From assembly GCF_017352215.1 (NCBI RefSeq), contig NZ_CP071444.1:620001-684000 (forward strand): 64,000 nucleotides of DNA. Reading direction: 5' to 3'. This document shows, in pieces, positions 17,287 to 25,471 of the stretch. A program made the position numbers and the translations under genes. The notes beneath the pieces are model-generated. The model made no database searches and had not been told where the DNA came from. It was given only the letters and a program-made list of their open reading frames with translations. Numbering within the stretch: the stretch's first letter is position 1; each line of letters begins with the position of its first letter. The stretch comes from Alkalibacter rhizosphaerae. GTDB lineage: Bacteria > Bacillota > Clostridia > Eubacteriales > Alkalibacteraceae.

Positions 17287-18045
17287 TTATCGACTCCACT
17301 CCTTGGCGATGATCCGCTGTCCAGTCACTCCGTCAGATTCTTTTGATGCCAAATACAGCATGACTTCATTTAAAATGTCTGCAGGCAGCAGGTTGCCTCT
17401 GGCACGAAAGGCTTCTTCCAAACCCGATGGGATCAAGCCCGTATCTGCAGCCCCTCCAGGAAGGATCACGTTGACATCCACCCCGGTTCCTTCCAGTTCC
17501 TTGGCCATGACCATGGACAAGGCTTCCCCTCCTGCTTTGGCAGGACCGTAAGGAGAAAAATATTTGTTGGTCATGGTGGACAAGCTGGTGCTGACATAGA
17601 TGATCTTTCCATACTTCTGTTCCAGCATCATGGGAACAAAGGCTTTCGCCGTCAAAAAGCACCCAAAAAAATTTGTCTCCATCATATCCCGAAATCCTTG
17701 GGAGTCCACTTCATAAAAAGGCACAGGATTCTCCAGGATGTCGTTGCTGATCCTCCCCATGCCGATACCTGCATTGTTCACCAGCACATCCAGGCTCCCC
17801 CACGCCTCTTTGACGATCTCCACGGCGTCGGCAATGGATCCTTCGTCTCGAACGTCCATGGGTACCACCAGAGGATCCAGACCGGCTCGGACAAGTTTTT
17901 GCTTTGCCGTTTCCAGCTTTTCACCCGGCCTGGAAGACAGAGCCACCTTGGCACCGTTTTCCAATAAGGCTTTTGCCATTTCATAGCCGAAGCCTGTAGA
18001 ACTTCCTGTGATCAACACTCGTACTCCTGTAACATTTGCTTGCAA
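17287..18045 (-). CDS. Short-chain dehydrogenase/reductase
   Basis: About 252 residues of classical SDR type: the NAD(P) loop ITGSSTGFGYEMAKAL, the NNAG motif in DVLVNNAGIGMG, a serine in YVSTSLSTM and the catalytic YGPAKAGGEA (YxxxK). An ATG exists at 18060 but lacks a ribosome site. GGAGG inside its first codons is spaced eight bases from an in-frame TTG at 18045, which is the likely start. It converges on acuC with one base between stops. The substrate is unknown. Confidence 0.85.
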   Translation of the reverse strand: MQANVTGVRVLITGSSTGFGYEMAKALLENGAKVALSSRPGEKLETAKQKLVRAGLDPLVVPMDVRDEGSIADAVEIVKEAWGSLDVLVNNAGIGMGRISNDILENPVPFYEVDSQGFRDMMETNFFGCFLTAKAFVPMMLEQKYGKIIYVSTSLSTMTNKYFSPYGPAKAGGEALSMVMAKELEGTGVDVNVILPGGAADTGLIPSGLEEAFRARGNLLPADILNEVMLYLASKESDGVTGQRIIAKEWSR

Positions 18046-18107
18046 TCGTAAAACCTCCATTTTTTTATTTTGGCCGGACGTTGAATCCGGCAGAAAGGAC
18101 CTTTGCC

Positions 18108-18287
18108 ATGAAATCCTGGAAAAACATCAACGTAGACGAATTGGATCGGTTGGAGATCTACGCCTTGCTCCCCAAAACCAATTGCCGTCGCTGTGGATTT
18201 GACACCTGTCTTGCCTTTGCGGCCGCTGTGGAAGAGGGAAAGCGACCCATCACCGCATGCCGGGTCTTGGATCAATCCTCCCGATAA
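18108..18287 (+). CDS. Stand-alone 59-residue Fe-S domain protein
   Basis: The small protein consists almost entirely of one cysteine motif, TNCRRCGFDTCLAFAAAVEEG then ITAC (C-x2-C-x4-C-x16-C). This is the [4Fe-4S] domain (PF04060 type) normally fused to the corrinoid Fe-S protein large subunit of CODH/ACS or to RnfB. Here it stands alone behind a short helix (NVDELDRLEIYALL). The ATG has AAAGGAC nine bases upstream. Its 3' end overlaps the 3' end of the opposite-strand gene by 16 bases. An electron carrier or a donor cluster for a corrinoid reactivation system is possible, but not shown. Confidence 0.7.
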   Translation: MKSWKNINVDELDRLEIYALLPKTNCRRCGFDTCLAFAAAVEEGKRPITACRVLDQSSR

Positions 18288-18715
18288 CGACCGGCGTCAT
18301 TGGCTCGGTCAAATTCTAGAAACATTGGATACACCTTCAGCGCATCGTAATCCTCCCAGGCTTCCTTAGTCTGGACACTTCCGGTGAATTCCAGATACTG
18401 CTTCAAGACCGGCTCCACCTCATCCCTTCCCACTCCCAATTCAAACAAAATCACCAGGGCCCGGTTCATTTCCCGAAGGGATTTAGCAATGTGACGGTTG
18501 TAAGCACCCGTATCCCGCAAGCTTTCCCGCTGCATTTTTGCAAAACGGATCTTTTCCGCCAAGTCGAAGTAACATCGATTTTTCAATCCCTCTTCATATG
18601 AAGTGCCTTTTAGTACTCCAGCCTGATCTTCCAAACCATTTCTTTCCATAAACTCCTTGATTTCATCCAGTCCCAGCTCCTTGCCGGTTTCTACATATAC
18701 CCTCAATTCATCCAT
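18272..18715 (-). CDS. Unrecognised helical protein, 147 residues
   Basis: No family recognised. The protein is rich in charged and leucine residues, without membrane spans or cysteine clusters, and looks helical (YVETGKELGLDEIKEFMERNGLEDQ, AKSLREMNRALVILFELG, EVEPVLKQYLEF). The ATG at 18715 has AAGGAGGAAGTC directly upstream; the frame continues further upstream but that part overlaps the flavoenzyme gene and has no ribosome site. It ends tail-to-tail inside the small Fe-S gene. A soluble regulatory or structural role is all that can be said. Confidence 0.6.
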   Translation of the reverse strand: MDELRVYVETGKELGLDEIKEFMERNGLEDQAGVLKGTSYEEGLKNRCYFDLAEKIRFAKMQRESLRDTGAYNRHIAKSLREMNRALVILFELGVGRDEVEPVLKQYLEFTGSVQTKEAWEDYDALKVYPMFLEFDRANDAGRYRED

Positions 18716-18838
18716 GACTTCCTCCTTACTTGCCTTCAATAGAGAATTCATACCCAAAAAAGCTGGAATCATTGACGAAACTTGATAGAACTGATAATAT
18801 TTTATCAAGTTAAATTTGCAAACATAAGGAGGCATTCC

Positions 18839-20761
18839 ATGAACCCCAAATATCAAAAAGTATTTACTCCCATCCGAATCGGCAACATGCTGGTAAAAAA
18901 CCGCATCGAAGTTTCGCCTGCTGCCCCCCGTCTGGCATCCCCAGAAGGGTTGGTGACTCCCGAACTTATCGAATGGACGAGGACCTTGGCCAAAGGAGGT
19001 GCCGGGATCGTCACTGTTGGCATTTCCCAAGTCACCCCTTTGCAAGCACCCCGGGAGCACATGAGCGGTTTTTGCGTCAACATGGGAAGCAACTTGGTCA
19101 TTCCCGGACTTCGCGCCCTGGCGGATGCGGTCCATCGCCACGGGGCGAAAGCATCCATCGAATTGGCGGGATTTGCAGGCCATACCATGCCCAAAGAGGG
19201 GGAATCTCCCATCGATGCCATGAGCGTGGAAGACATCCAACACTGGATCCGTTTATTTGCCGACGCTGCAGAAAGGGCCTTGAAAGCAGACATGGACATG
19301 ATCCTTCTTCATGGAGGTCACGGGATCCTCATCAGCAACTTCTTTTCTCCCCTGTTCAATCATCGAACCGACAAGTACGGAGGAAACATTGAAAATCGGG
19401 CCCGTTTTGCCTGCGAACTGCTCGAAGCCATTCGGGAGAGAGTGGGCAACAAGTTGGCCATCGAGTTTCGCTTGAGTGCCGACGAACTGGTTCCCGGAGG
19501 CGCAAAACTGGAAGAGACCATCGAATTCATCAAGATCATCCAGGACAAGATCGATCTGGTCCACGTTAGTGCAGGATTGCTGTTGGATGACGCCATGGTC
19601 CCCATCACCACCCAACCCACCTATTTAAAAAGAGGATACAATGCTCACTTTGCCGCCAGCATCAAAAGAGCTCCAGGGATCAAGGTTCCTGTCACCACGG
19701 TTGGTTCCATCGACTTGGACCTGGCTGCAGAGATCATTGAAAACGAAGATGCCGACATGTGTGCCATGATCCGTACCCTCATCGCCGATCCAGACAGTGT
19801 AAATAAAGCCAGGACCGGGAGAGAAGCTGAGATCCGGCCCTGCATCCGCTGTGTCTTGTGCTTGAACCGGACCCATGGCATGGAACCCTTGCTGGTGGCT
19901 TGTGCCGTCAATCCAAGAGCCGGCCGGGAAGTGGAACTCTCCTGTTCCCATTTTCCGGCAACAACACCGAAAAAAGTAGTGGTCATCGGTGGTGGTCCCG
20001 CTGGAATGGAAGCCGCCTGTGATGCTGCCGACAAGGGGCATCAGGTGGTCCTCTTCGAAGAAAAGGACATACTGGGGGGTACCCTCCGACTGGCAGTCGT
20101 TCCGGATTTCAAAGACGATCTGAAACGATATCTCCAATGGGCCATACGCCGCACCACCAATCATCCTGGTGTGGATCTTCGATTGGCCACCAAGGCAACG
20201 AGAGAAACGGTCGCCGCTGAAGACCCGGATGCCGTTATCGTTGCCGTAGGCGCCGTAGCCAACATGCCCCCAATTCCTGGTTTGGATGGCCGAAATGTGG
20301 CCTGGGTGGGCGATGTAGAATCCGGCGTCAAAGATACCGGTGAAAATGTCGTCATTGCCGGAGGTGGACTGACCGGTTGTGAAACGGCGTTGAATCTAGC
20401 AAGAAAAGGCAAGAATGTGACCATCGTAGAAATGGTGGACCGGGAAGCCATGCTTCAAGTCTCCCCCATCCCAATGACAGCACTTCTCCAGCTCTTGGAC
20501 AAGGAAGGCGTCGCCATTTTGGACAACCACCGATTGATCCGTGTGGAAGAAAACAGCCTGATCGCCGAAGGACCAAAGGGAGAAATGGAGCGGTCATTTG
20601 ATACCCTGGTCGTGTCTCTGGGAGTCAAGCCCAATACGCAAGAAGCATCCCTGTTCAGCGATCTTTGTGATGATGTCTTTTACATCGGAGATTGCACCTC
20701 CAACCGGGGCACCCTCTACACTGCAACCACAGGCGGTTACAACGCGGCCTTGGATCTGTAA
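18839..20761 (+). CDS. NADH:flavin oxidoreductase, 2,4-dienoyl-CoA reductase-like
   Basis: A 640-residue flavoenzyme with an N-terminal FMN-binding old-yellow-enzyme barrel (about 1-330), a cysteine cluster for [4Fe-4S] (CIRCVLC, then a cysteine 14 residues on), and a C-terminal FAD/NAD domain (VVIGGGPAGMEAACDAADKG and IAGGGLTGCETALNLARKGK). The layout is that of FadH and trimethylamine dehydrogenase relatives. SNFFSPLFNHRTDKYGG is the typical barrel signature. The ATG follows AAGGAGGCATTCC. Candidate reactions are reduction of an enoate or enoyl-CoA, or amine demethylation; nothing in the sequence decides. Confidence 0.88.
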   Translation: MNPKYQKVFTPIRIGNMLVKNRIEVSPAAPRLASPEGLVTPELIEWTRTLAKGGAGIVTVGISQVTPLQAPREHMSGFCVNMGSNLVIPGLRALADAVHRHGAKASIELAGFAGHTMPKEGESPIDAMSVEDIQHWIRLFADAAERALKADMDMILLHGGHGILISNFFSPLFNHRTDKYGGNIENRARFACELLEAIRERVGNKLAIEFRLSADELVPGGAKLEETIEFIKIIQDKIDLVHVSAGLLLDDAMVPITTQPTYLKRGYNAHFAASIKRAPGIKVPVTTVGSIDLDLAAEIIENEDADMCAMIRTLIADPDSVNKARTGREAEIRPCIRCVLCLNRTHGMEPLLVACAVNPRAGREVELSCSHFPATTPKKVVVIGGGPAGMEAACDAADKGHQVVLFEEKDILGGTLRLAVVPDFKDDLKRYLQWAIRRTTNHPGVDLRLATKATRETVAAEDPDAVIVAVGAVANMPPIPGLDGRNVAWVGDVESGVKDTGENVVIAGGGLTGCETALNLARKGKNVTIVEMVDREAMLQVSPIPMTALLQLLDKEGVAILDNHRLIRVEENSLIAEGPKGEMERSFDTLVVSLGVKPNTQEASLFSDLCDDVFYIGDCTSNRGTLYTATTGGYNAALDL

Positions 20762-20790
20762 ACAGTAGAAAACCCAACAATATCATGTGA

Positions 20791-20834
20791 AGAGAGGGTC
20801 TCAAGTCCATTTGGACTTGAGACCCTCTCTTTGG
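20791..20834. terminator. Strong bidirectional terminator
   Basis: An exact 18-base stem (20791-20808 with 20813-20830) with an ATTT loop lies between the converging flavoenzyme and glycyl radical enzyme genes; TTGGATTTT follows on the plus strand. Confidence 0.85.
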
Positions 20835-20857
20835 ATTTTAGATGGCTTGTTTGTCTG

Positions 20858-23266
20858 TTACATGTTTTGTTCGCTTCGTTTGATCAGGTCGTCTTGAAGA
20901 TCCTTGTACAACTCTACAAAGTAGGCGCTGAATCCGGCGATCCGGATCACCAGATCCCGATACTTTTCCGGTTCATCCTGGGCAGCACGAAGGGTATCTG
21001 CACCAACCACATTGTACTGGATATGCATTCCGTCGTTGTCAAAGAAGGTTTCCACCAACTGGCGCAACTTCATGGTACCCTCTTCTCCATGGACTGCCTT
21101 GGGATGAAACTTCATGTTGAGAAGGGTCCCGTTGGCGTTGTTTACATGGTTGATCCTGGCCACGCTGTTCAAGACGGCGGAAGGACCGTTTTTATCCATT
21201 CCCTGCATGGGGGAGATGCCGTCGCTCAAAGGTTCTCCCTTTCGTCGTCCATCTGGAGTGGCGAACGTTCCTTTACCGAACGCGATGTGTACGGATACGG
21301 GATACAACCCGGCCCGGTATGTCCCTCTTGGTCCGGTGCTTTCGTTGACCCGGTCGGAGAAGACATCCATGGCCCAGCTGGTCAATTCATCCACGCTTTC
21401 CTCATCGTTGCCGTATCGGGGAACCATGTTGAATACGTCCTGTTGCATGTTTTCATATCCTGCCCAATCCGCCATGAGGGCGTCGTAAAATTCTTTTGCC
21501 GTATATTTCTTCGTATCATAAATCAAGTGCTTCAATGCGCTCAAACTGTCTCCCACATTGGCGCATCCGATCCCGGCGATCCCGGAGGAATTGTATTTGC
21601 TACCACCCCAGACCACATCAGCGCCGTTTTCCATACATCCGTCCATAGTGGCGGATGCAATGGGGATGGGCATGATCTCGGAGACCACCATCTCGTAAAA
21701 GTTGGTCAGTGTCACATGCCAGTCCACAAAGTACTGGATCTGTTTTTTATAGGCTTCTTTTACATCTTCAAAGGTCTTGAACTCATGAAGATATCCTGTG
21801 GGAAGTCCCACTTGCTTGCCGCTGAAGGGATTGATCCCGTTGTTGATGGCAAGGACCAGGGCATTGGCCATATTCCAGAAGGTTTCCCTTCCAGTCCCCC
21901 CGCAGGCCGGATATTCGTTGCCGCTTCCTGCCGGCTCCACACAACCGATGATGCAGTAATCTCTGGCATCTTCCAGGGTGAATCCTTTTGCCAGGAGGGA
22001 CGGAATGATCACTTTGTCGTTTTGCAGGGTTGGGATCCCTCCCACACGTTTTGTGGTCTCAATGGCCATTTCCCACAGTTCGTTGGGGGTATCGTCGTGG
22101 ACACGGACGGACAAGGGGGGTTCATGGATATAGAGTCTGGCCGCTACCTGAAGCATTAAATAGGATACCGGATTGGTAGCGTCTTCTCCCGATCGGGTCA
22201 CCCCTCCCAGGGACATGTGCTGACCGGAGGAATACCCGCCGGCATTCAACGCACCGCCAACGCTTTTTAGTTTGTTGGTGTCGGAAATTTTCAGGAACAT
22301 GCAATCCAGCACTTCCTGGGCCTCATCCAGGGTCGTTCTACCGGCTTTCAAATCGGCCTCCAAATATGGCCAGGTATATTGGTCAAACCTTCCGATGGTC
22401 AAACCATGCATGTTGCCGTCCAGGGACAGGAGGAGTTGGTACAAATAGGTTGCTTGGACCGATTCTGCAAAAGTCCGACATGGATTTTCCATGATCCAGT
22501 CCAAAGAATCCGCCATTTTCAACAACTCTTCTTTTCGCTTCGGTTCTGCCGATTCGGCTTTTTCACGACAAAGAGCGGCATATCGCTTGGACAGCAGAAT
22601 GGCTGCATCGCAGACGATGACGATGGATCGATAGAAGGTATATTTTTTGGCATCGTTGCCAAAAACCTTTCCTTCCATTTGGTCCATTTTATCCTTTGCT
22701 TCCTGCCGGATGGATCCGAATCCCCGACTGCATACTTTGCCGTAATTGGCATTGAAATGTCCGGTGGGACCGTCGGAGTTGTCTTTCCCCGCTCCCAAAA
22801 ATGTGGTGACCCCGTTGCCGGCCACACTGGCATATCCCTCCGGTATGACTTTGTTCATTCGCGCTCCTACGGAATGGGTCCTCCAAAAATCCTCGATGCT
22901 TAAAAATACTTCCTTGTCTTCTTCAGAGAGCTTGAAACCTTCTTCGATCTCGTTGCGATTTTCAAACACTCCACTTCGGAGTTCCTCGAAAAACCAGGTG
23001 ACGCCAAATTCGGGAAACATGGTGGCTCCCCGATAATTCTTCGCCATGTTTCCGACGATCAGTTCATCGTCTTCCACCCGGACAGTCATCTTGCTGCATA
23101 CCTCATACAAGGTTTTAGCCCGTTTGACGATGCCCATCTCATCTTCATTCTCCCTGTAAAAATCCGTGACGATCTTGGCCCGTTCACTGTCCAGTACGGG
23201 ATAGGTGGTGCGGTACCGTTCCTTCAATCGTTCCACTCTGCTGCTGACCGGTCTAAATTCTACCAT
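20858..23266 (-). CDS. Glycyl radical enzyme of the dehydratase/lyase class (substrate unknown)
   Basis: The 802-residue protein has the pyruvate-formate-lyase fold. The active-site loop is DYCIIGCVEPAGSG, with the thiyl cysteine at 442 and the adjacent acid at 444 (C-x-E). The radical glycine is at 778 in VIRIAGFSAYFVEL. The GCVEP loop matches diol dehydratases and choline lyase rather than PFL (CC) or 4-hydroxyphenylacetate decarboxylase (GCLE). The loop after it (GNEYPACGGTG) differs from those reference enzymes. The activase gene lies 37 bases upstream. No shell protein, small decarboxylase subunit or product-processing dehydrogenase is adjacent, so the substrate stays open. Confidence 0.9.
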   Translation of the reverse strand: MVEFRPVSSRVERLKERYRTTYPVLDSERAKIVTDFYRENEDEMGIVKRAKTLYEVCSKMTVRVEDDELIVGNMAKNYRGATMFPEFGVTWFFEELRSGVFENRNEIEEGFKLSEEDKEVFLSIEDFWRTHSVGARMNKVIPEGYASVAGNGVTTFLGAGKDNSDGPTGHFNANYGKVCSRGFGSIRQEAKDKMDQMEGKVFGNDAKKYTFYRSIVIVCDAAILLSKRYAALCREKAESAEPKRKEELLKMADSLDWIMENPCRTFAESVQATYLYQLLLSLDGNMHGLTIGRFDQYTWPYLEADLKAGRTTLDEAQEVLDCMFLKISDTNKLKSVGGALNAGGYSSGQHMSLGGVTRSGEDATNPVSYLMLQVAARLYIHEPPLSVRVHDDTPNELWEMAIETTKRVGGIPTLQNDKVIIPSLLAKGFTLEDARDYCIIGCVEPAGSGNEYPACGGTGRETFWNMANALVLAINNGINPFSGKQVGLPTGYLHEFKTFEDVKEAYKKQIQYFVDWHVTLTNFYEMVVSEIMPIPIASATMDGCMENGADVVWGGSKYNSSGIAGIGCANVGDSLSALKHLIYDTKKYTAKEFYDALMADWAGYENMQQDVFNMVPRYGNDEESVDELTSWAMDVFSDRVNESTGPRGTYRAGLYPVSVHIAFGKGTFATPDGRRKGEPLSDGISPMQGMDKNGPSAVLNSVARINHVNNANGTLLNMKFHPKAVHGEEGTMKLRQLVETFFDNDGMHIQYNVVGADTLRAAQDEPEKYRDLVIRIAGFSAYFVELYKDLQDDLIKRSEQNM

Positions 23267-23303
23267 TTTCTTCCCTCCATTATTTTCATTGACATGCTAT
23301 GGA

Positions 23304-24251
23304 TCAATGGATCTTCACTTTTAATCCAAAGCCTTCCAGAAATGCCTTGATCTCTTCCATCCGTTCTTCCGATGGCGGTTCCAGATCTTCCAGTAGATAC
23401 GGTTTGGCAAGACGTTCGTATTTGATGGTCCCCAACTTATGATAGGGCAGTATTTGGACCATGGATACGGCGTCTCCAAGCTGCTGGCAAAAAAGTCCTG
23501 TTTTCTCCAAATTCTCCATGGAATCGTTATGTCCTGGGATGATGGGTACCCGAATCTGGATGTCCACTCCAGACTGGGCCATTTTGACGGCATTTTCCAG
23601 GATGATCTCGTTGGGCACTCCCACCAGTTCTTTTGATGACTCTGAATCCATGTGTTTTAGATCCAGAAGGACCAGGTCCACGTATGGGATCATTTTCTCC
23701 AAAGTATCCCATTTTGCAAACCCCGTCGTATCCAGACAAGTATGAAGTCCCTCATCCTTGCATGCTTTCAACAGTTCCAGTGTGAATTTGGGCTGGCTCA
23801 ACGCCTCCCCGCCGGAGATAGTGACGCCCCCGCTGCTTTTTTTATAATAAGCGCTGTCCTTTCTAATAATCACCATGGTTTCTTCCACGGTCTTGTCCTC
23901 CCCGATGACCACCAAGGCCTTGGACCGACATGCCTCCACACAGTCAAAACAGGAATGGCATTTATCAAAATCCACCTTGATCTTCGTAATGTCTTTTTTG
24001 TAGACTTCCGAATAAACAACTTCTCCTTCTGAAATGGCTTTATGGGTGCAGGCTTCCAGGCACTTTCCGCAATTTTCGATACCGATGCAACGCATCATGT
24101 ACAAGCCCAGCTGGCTTTCATATGCCTGAGATTCAGGGCTGTGGCACCATAAACAGGTCAATGGACAGCCTTTTAGAAAAACTTCCGTCCGAATACCCGG
24201 CCCGTCGTTGACGGTAAATCGTTGAATGTCATAGATTTTTCCTGTCGTCAT
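23304..24251 (-). CDS. Glycyl radical enzyme activating enzyme (radical SAM)
   Basis: A 315-residue radical SAM protein. The SAM cluster is C-x3-C-x2-C in KGCPLTCLWCHSPES (cysteines 29, 33, 36). An insertion with two further clusters follows (CIGIENCGKCLEAC and CHSCFDCVEAC), as in activases of dehydratase and decarboxylase type rather than PflA. GGEALSQP and DTTGFAKWD are the expected core motifs. It would abstract hydrogen from glycine 778 of the downstream enzyme. It has its own promoter and is separated by a terminator from the cooT pair upstream. Being the only activase in the window, it might also serve the second glycyl radical enzyme. Confidence 0.93.
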   Translation of the reverse strand: MTTGKIYDIQRFTVNDGPGIRTEVFLKGCPLTCLWCHSPESQAYESQLGLYMMRCIGIENCGKCLEACTHKAISEGEVVYSEVYKKDITKIKVDFDKCHSCFDCVEACRSKALVVIGEDKTVEETMVIIRKDSAYYKKSSGGVTISGGEALSQPKFTLELLKACKDEGLHTCLDTTGFAKWDTLEKMIPYVDLVLLDLKHMDSESSKELVGVPNEIILENAVKMAQSGVDIQIRVPIIPGHNDSMENLEKTGLFCQQLGDAVSMVQILPYHKLGTIKYERLAKPYLLEDLEPPSEERMEEIKAFLEGFGLKVKIH

Positions 24252-24313
24252 GAATGAAGACCCCGTTTCCGATTTTTTTGCACTTTTTTAAACGTATTTG
24301 ATTTATCTGTTTT

Positions 24314-24341
24314 ATTATATCATTCTTTTACAATTTTACAA
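24314..24341 (-). promoter_or_regulatory. Promoter for activase-glycyl radical enzyme operon
   Basis: On the minus strand TTGTAA and TATAAT are 16 bases apart, about 63 bases ahead of the activase start. Confidence 0.6.
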
Positions 24342-24354
24342 TATTTCCAACAAA

Positions 24355-24378
24355 GAAAAAACCCCCGGTCACCCGAGG
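24355..24378 (-). terminator. Terminator after cooT-like gene
   Basis: On the minus strand CCTCGG and CCGGGG pair around GTGA and are followed by GTTTTTT, ten bases after the cooT-like stop. Confidence 0.7.
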
Positions 24379-24387
24379 ATTTTAAGC

Positions 24388-24576
24388 TCATGCTGTTGGT
24401 TTTCGAACGACGACCTTGCTGTTACCAAAATCGATGGCGTCCAACTCTCCTTCCAATTCGATGGTATCTCCGAATATGGAAGTAAATACCCACTTGTTTC
24501 CGACTTTCTCCAAGGATTTCACATCTTCCAGCAAAGCCTTGTTGTCGTCTCCTTCATATACTTTTCCCAAGCACAT
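24388..24576 (-). CDS. CooT-like nickel-binding protein
   Basis: A 62-residue protein beginning MCLGKVYEG, with IFGDTIELEGELDAIDFGNSKVVV at its end; this small beta-barrel pattern and the cysteine at position 2 are typical of the CooT family. CooT is a nickel carrier linked to carbon monoxide dehydrogenase maturation in Rhodospirillum; family members also occur in anaerobes without an adjacent CODH. The start codon comes directly after the stop of the 70-residue gene (two bases apart), so the two are co-translated. No CODH is in this window. Confidence 0.75.
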   Translation of the reverse strand: MCLGKVYEGDDNKALLEDVKSLEKVGNKWVFTSIFGDTIELEGELDAIDFGNSKVVVRKPTA

Positions 24577-24578
24577 GA

Positions 24579-24791
24579 TTACATCCCCTTTACGATCAGG
24601 TCCAGAGCTTTTTTCAAAGTATCATTGGACAGGTTCATTTCATTGGAGCCTTGCACCAACAATTTCCCTGCATCTCCAAAACCCAATTCTTCCGCCGTAG
24701 CGGCCATTTCCTTTATTTCCAATGCATGATCCGTATTGTGTTTGATCAAGTGTTCCAACAAAATTTTCAGTTTTTCGTTTTTATCTGCCAT
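24579..24791 (-). CDS. Small helical histidine-containing protein beside CooT
   Basis: A 70-residue protein made of two or three helices. The first carries HLIKHNTDHALEIKEMA, a spaced histidine pattern (H-x4-H-x3-H) that could hold a metal. Similar short proteins with an EHxxxHNxxH-like helix are known next to cooT genes, which fits the pairing here. Its ribosome site is AAGGAGGGATACCA. A nickel-related accessory role is inferred from context only. Confidence 0.65.
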   Translation of the reverse strand: MADKNEKLKILLEHLIKHNTDHALEIKEMAATAEELGFGDAGKLLVQGSNEMNLSNDTLKKALDLIVKGM

Positions 24792-24873
24792 TGGTATCCC
24801 TCCTTACCTAAAGTATAATACCCGTCCCACTCTTTGTCAATTTGTCCAACCCCGGACAAATCGCAAATATGCA

Positions 24874-24902
24874 TTGCCTTCCCCAAGCAAATTCGATAAA
24901 AT
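24874..24902 (+). promoter_or_regulatory. Promoter of thioesterase gene with adjacent inverted repeat
   Basis: TTGCCT and TAAAAT are 17 bases apart, 36 bases before the thioesterase ATG. Just upstream, TTTGTCC and GGACAAA (24841-24860) form a perfect 7-base inverted repeat around AACCCC, a possible operator. Confidence 0.5.
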
Positions 24903-24937
24903 ATAGGGAATACAAAACACAGGAAGGAGGCCATACG

Positions 24938-25399
24938 ATGAATGAAGGTGTCGCCTTTTCAAAAGCGGAAACCTGCATGATCATGGAACCAAGGCACAGC
25001 AATGCTGCCGGCAATGTCCACGGTGGCGAATTGATGAAGATCATGGACACCATTGCCGGCATCACCGCATTCAAACATGCAAAGGGAAATGTGGTCACTG
25101 CAAGGGTGGACGAGATCGTCTTTCACAAGCCGGTCCATGTAGGAGACATCATCACCTGCAATGGGCAATTGACTTATGTGGGCAATACCTCCATGCAAGT
25201 TATGGTGACCTTGATGGTCCACGATCTGGAGAATGATTTTGATGCAGCTGTAGCTATGACAGCATTTTTCACCATGGTTCACCTGGTGGATGACAAACCA
25301 ACAAAAGTGCCTCCCCTGATCCCTACCAATGAAGAGGAAGAAGATCTCTACCTTTTAGGGGAGCGGAAATACAAGGAAATCAAAAACCGATATATGTAA
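24938..25399 (+). CDS. Hotdog-fold acyl-CoA thioesterase
   Basis: A 153-residue thioesterase of the YkhA/BFIT type. The family's substrate loop is visible as NAAGNVHGGELMKIMDTIAGI, with the strand DEIVFHKPVHVGDIITCNG and later MVTLMVHDLE. It hydrolyses acyl-CoA esters; standing before the arylacetate operon it could release arylacetates from their CoA esters, but this is inference. The ATG at 24938 follows AGGAAGGAGGCCATACG; the frame extends upstream without a second ribosome site. A hairpin follows the stop. Confidence 0.85.
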   Translation: MNEGVAFSKAETCMIMEPRHSNAAGNVHGGELMKIMDTIAGITAFKHAKGNVVTARVDEIVFHKPVHVGDIITCNGQLTYVGNTSMQVMVTLMVHDLENDFDAAVAMTAFFTMVHLVDDKPTKVPPLIPTNEEEEDLYLLGERKYKEIKNRYM

Positions 25400-25422
25400 A
25401 AACACATGCCCATGTGTTTTTA
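25398..25422 (+). terminator. Hairpin terminator after thioesterase
   Basis: AAAAACACATG and CATGTGTTTTT form an 11-base stem with a two-base loop, ending in a short T-run. Some read-through into the arylacetate operon is possible. Confidence 0.6.
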
Positions 25423-25471
25423 TTACTATGGGTCGAAGTTTCGGGCCAACGATAGAGAGGCGGGTTAAAAC

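Noticed and set aside
18272-19243. A 323-residue minus-strand reading frame
   Set aside because: Only its last 147 codons form the unknown gene; the upstream part is antisense to the flavoenzyme, and the ribosome site AAGGAGG is at 18715.
20858-24251. Assignment as 4-hydroxyphenylacetate decarboxylase (p-cresol forming), suggested by the nearby arylacetate operon
   Set aside because: The active-site loop is GCVEP rather than GCLE, the C-terminus differs (GFSAYF, not GFTQYW), and the small cysteine-rich decarboxylase subunit is missing. The small genes upstream are CooT-like and histidine-patterned instead.
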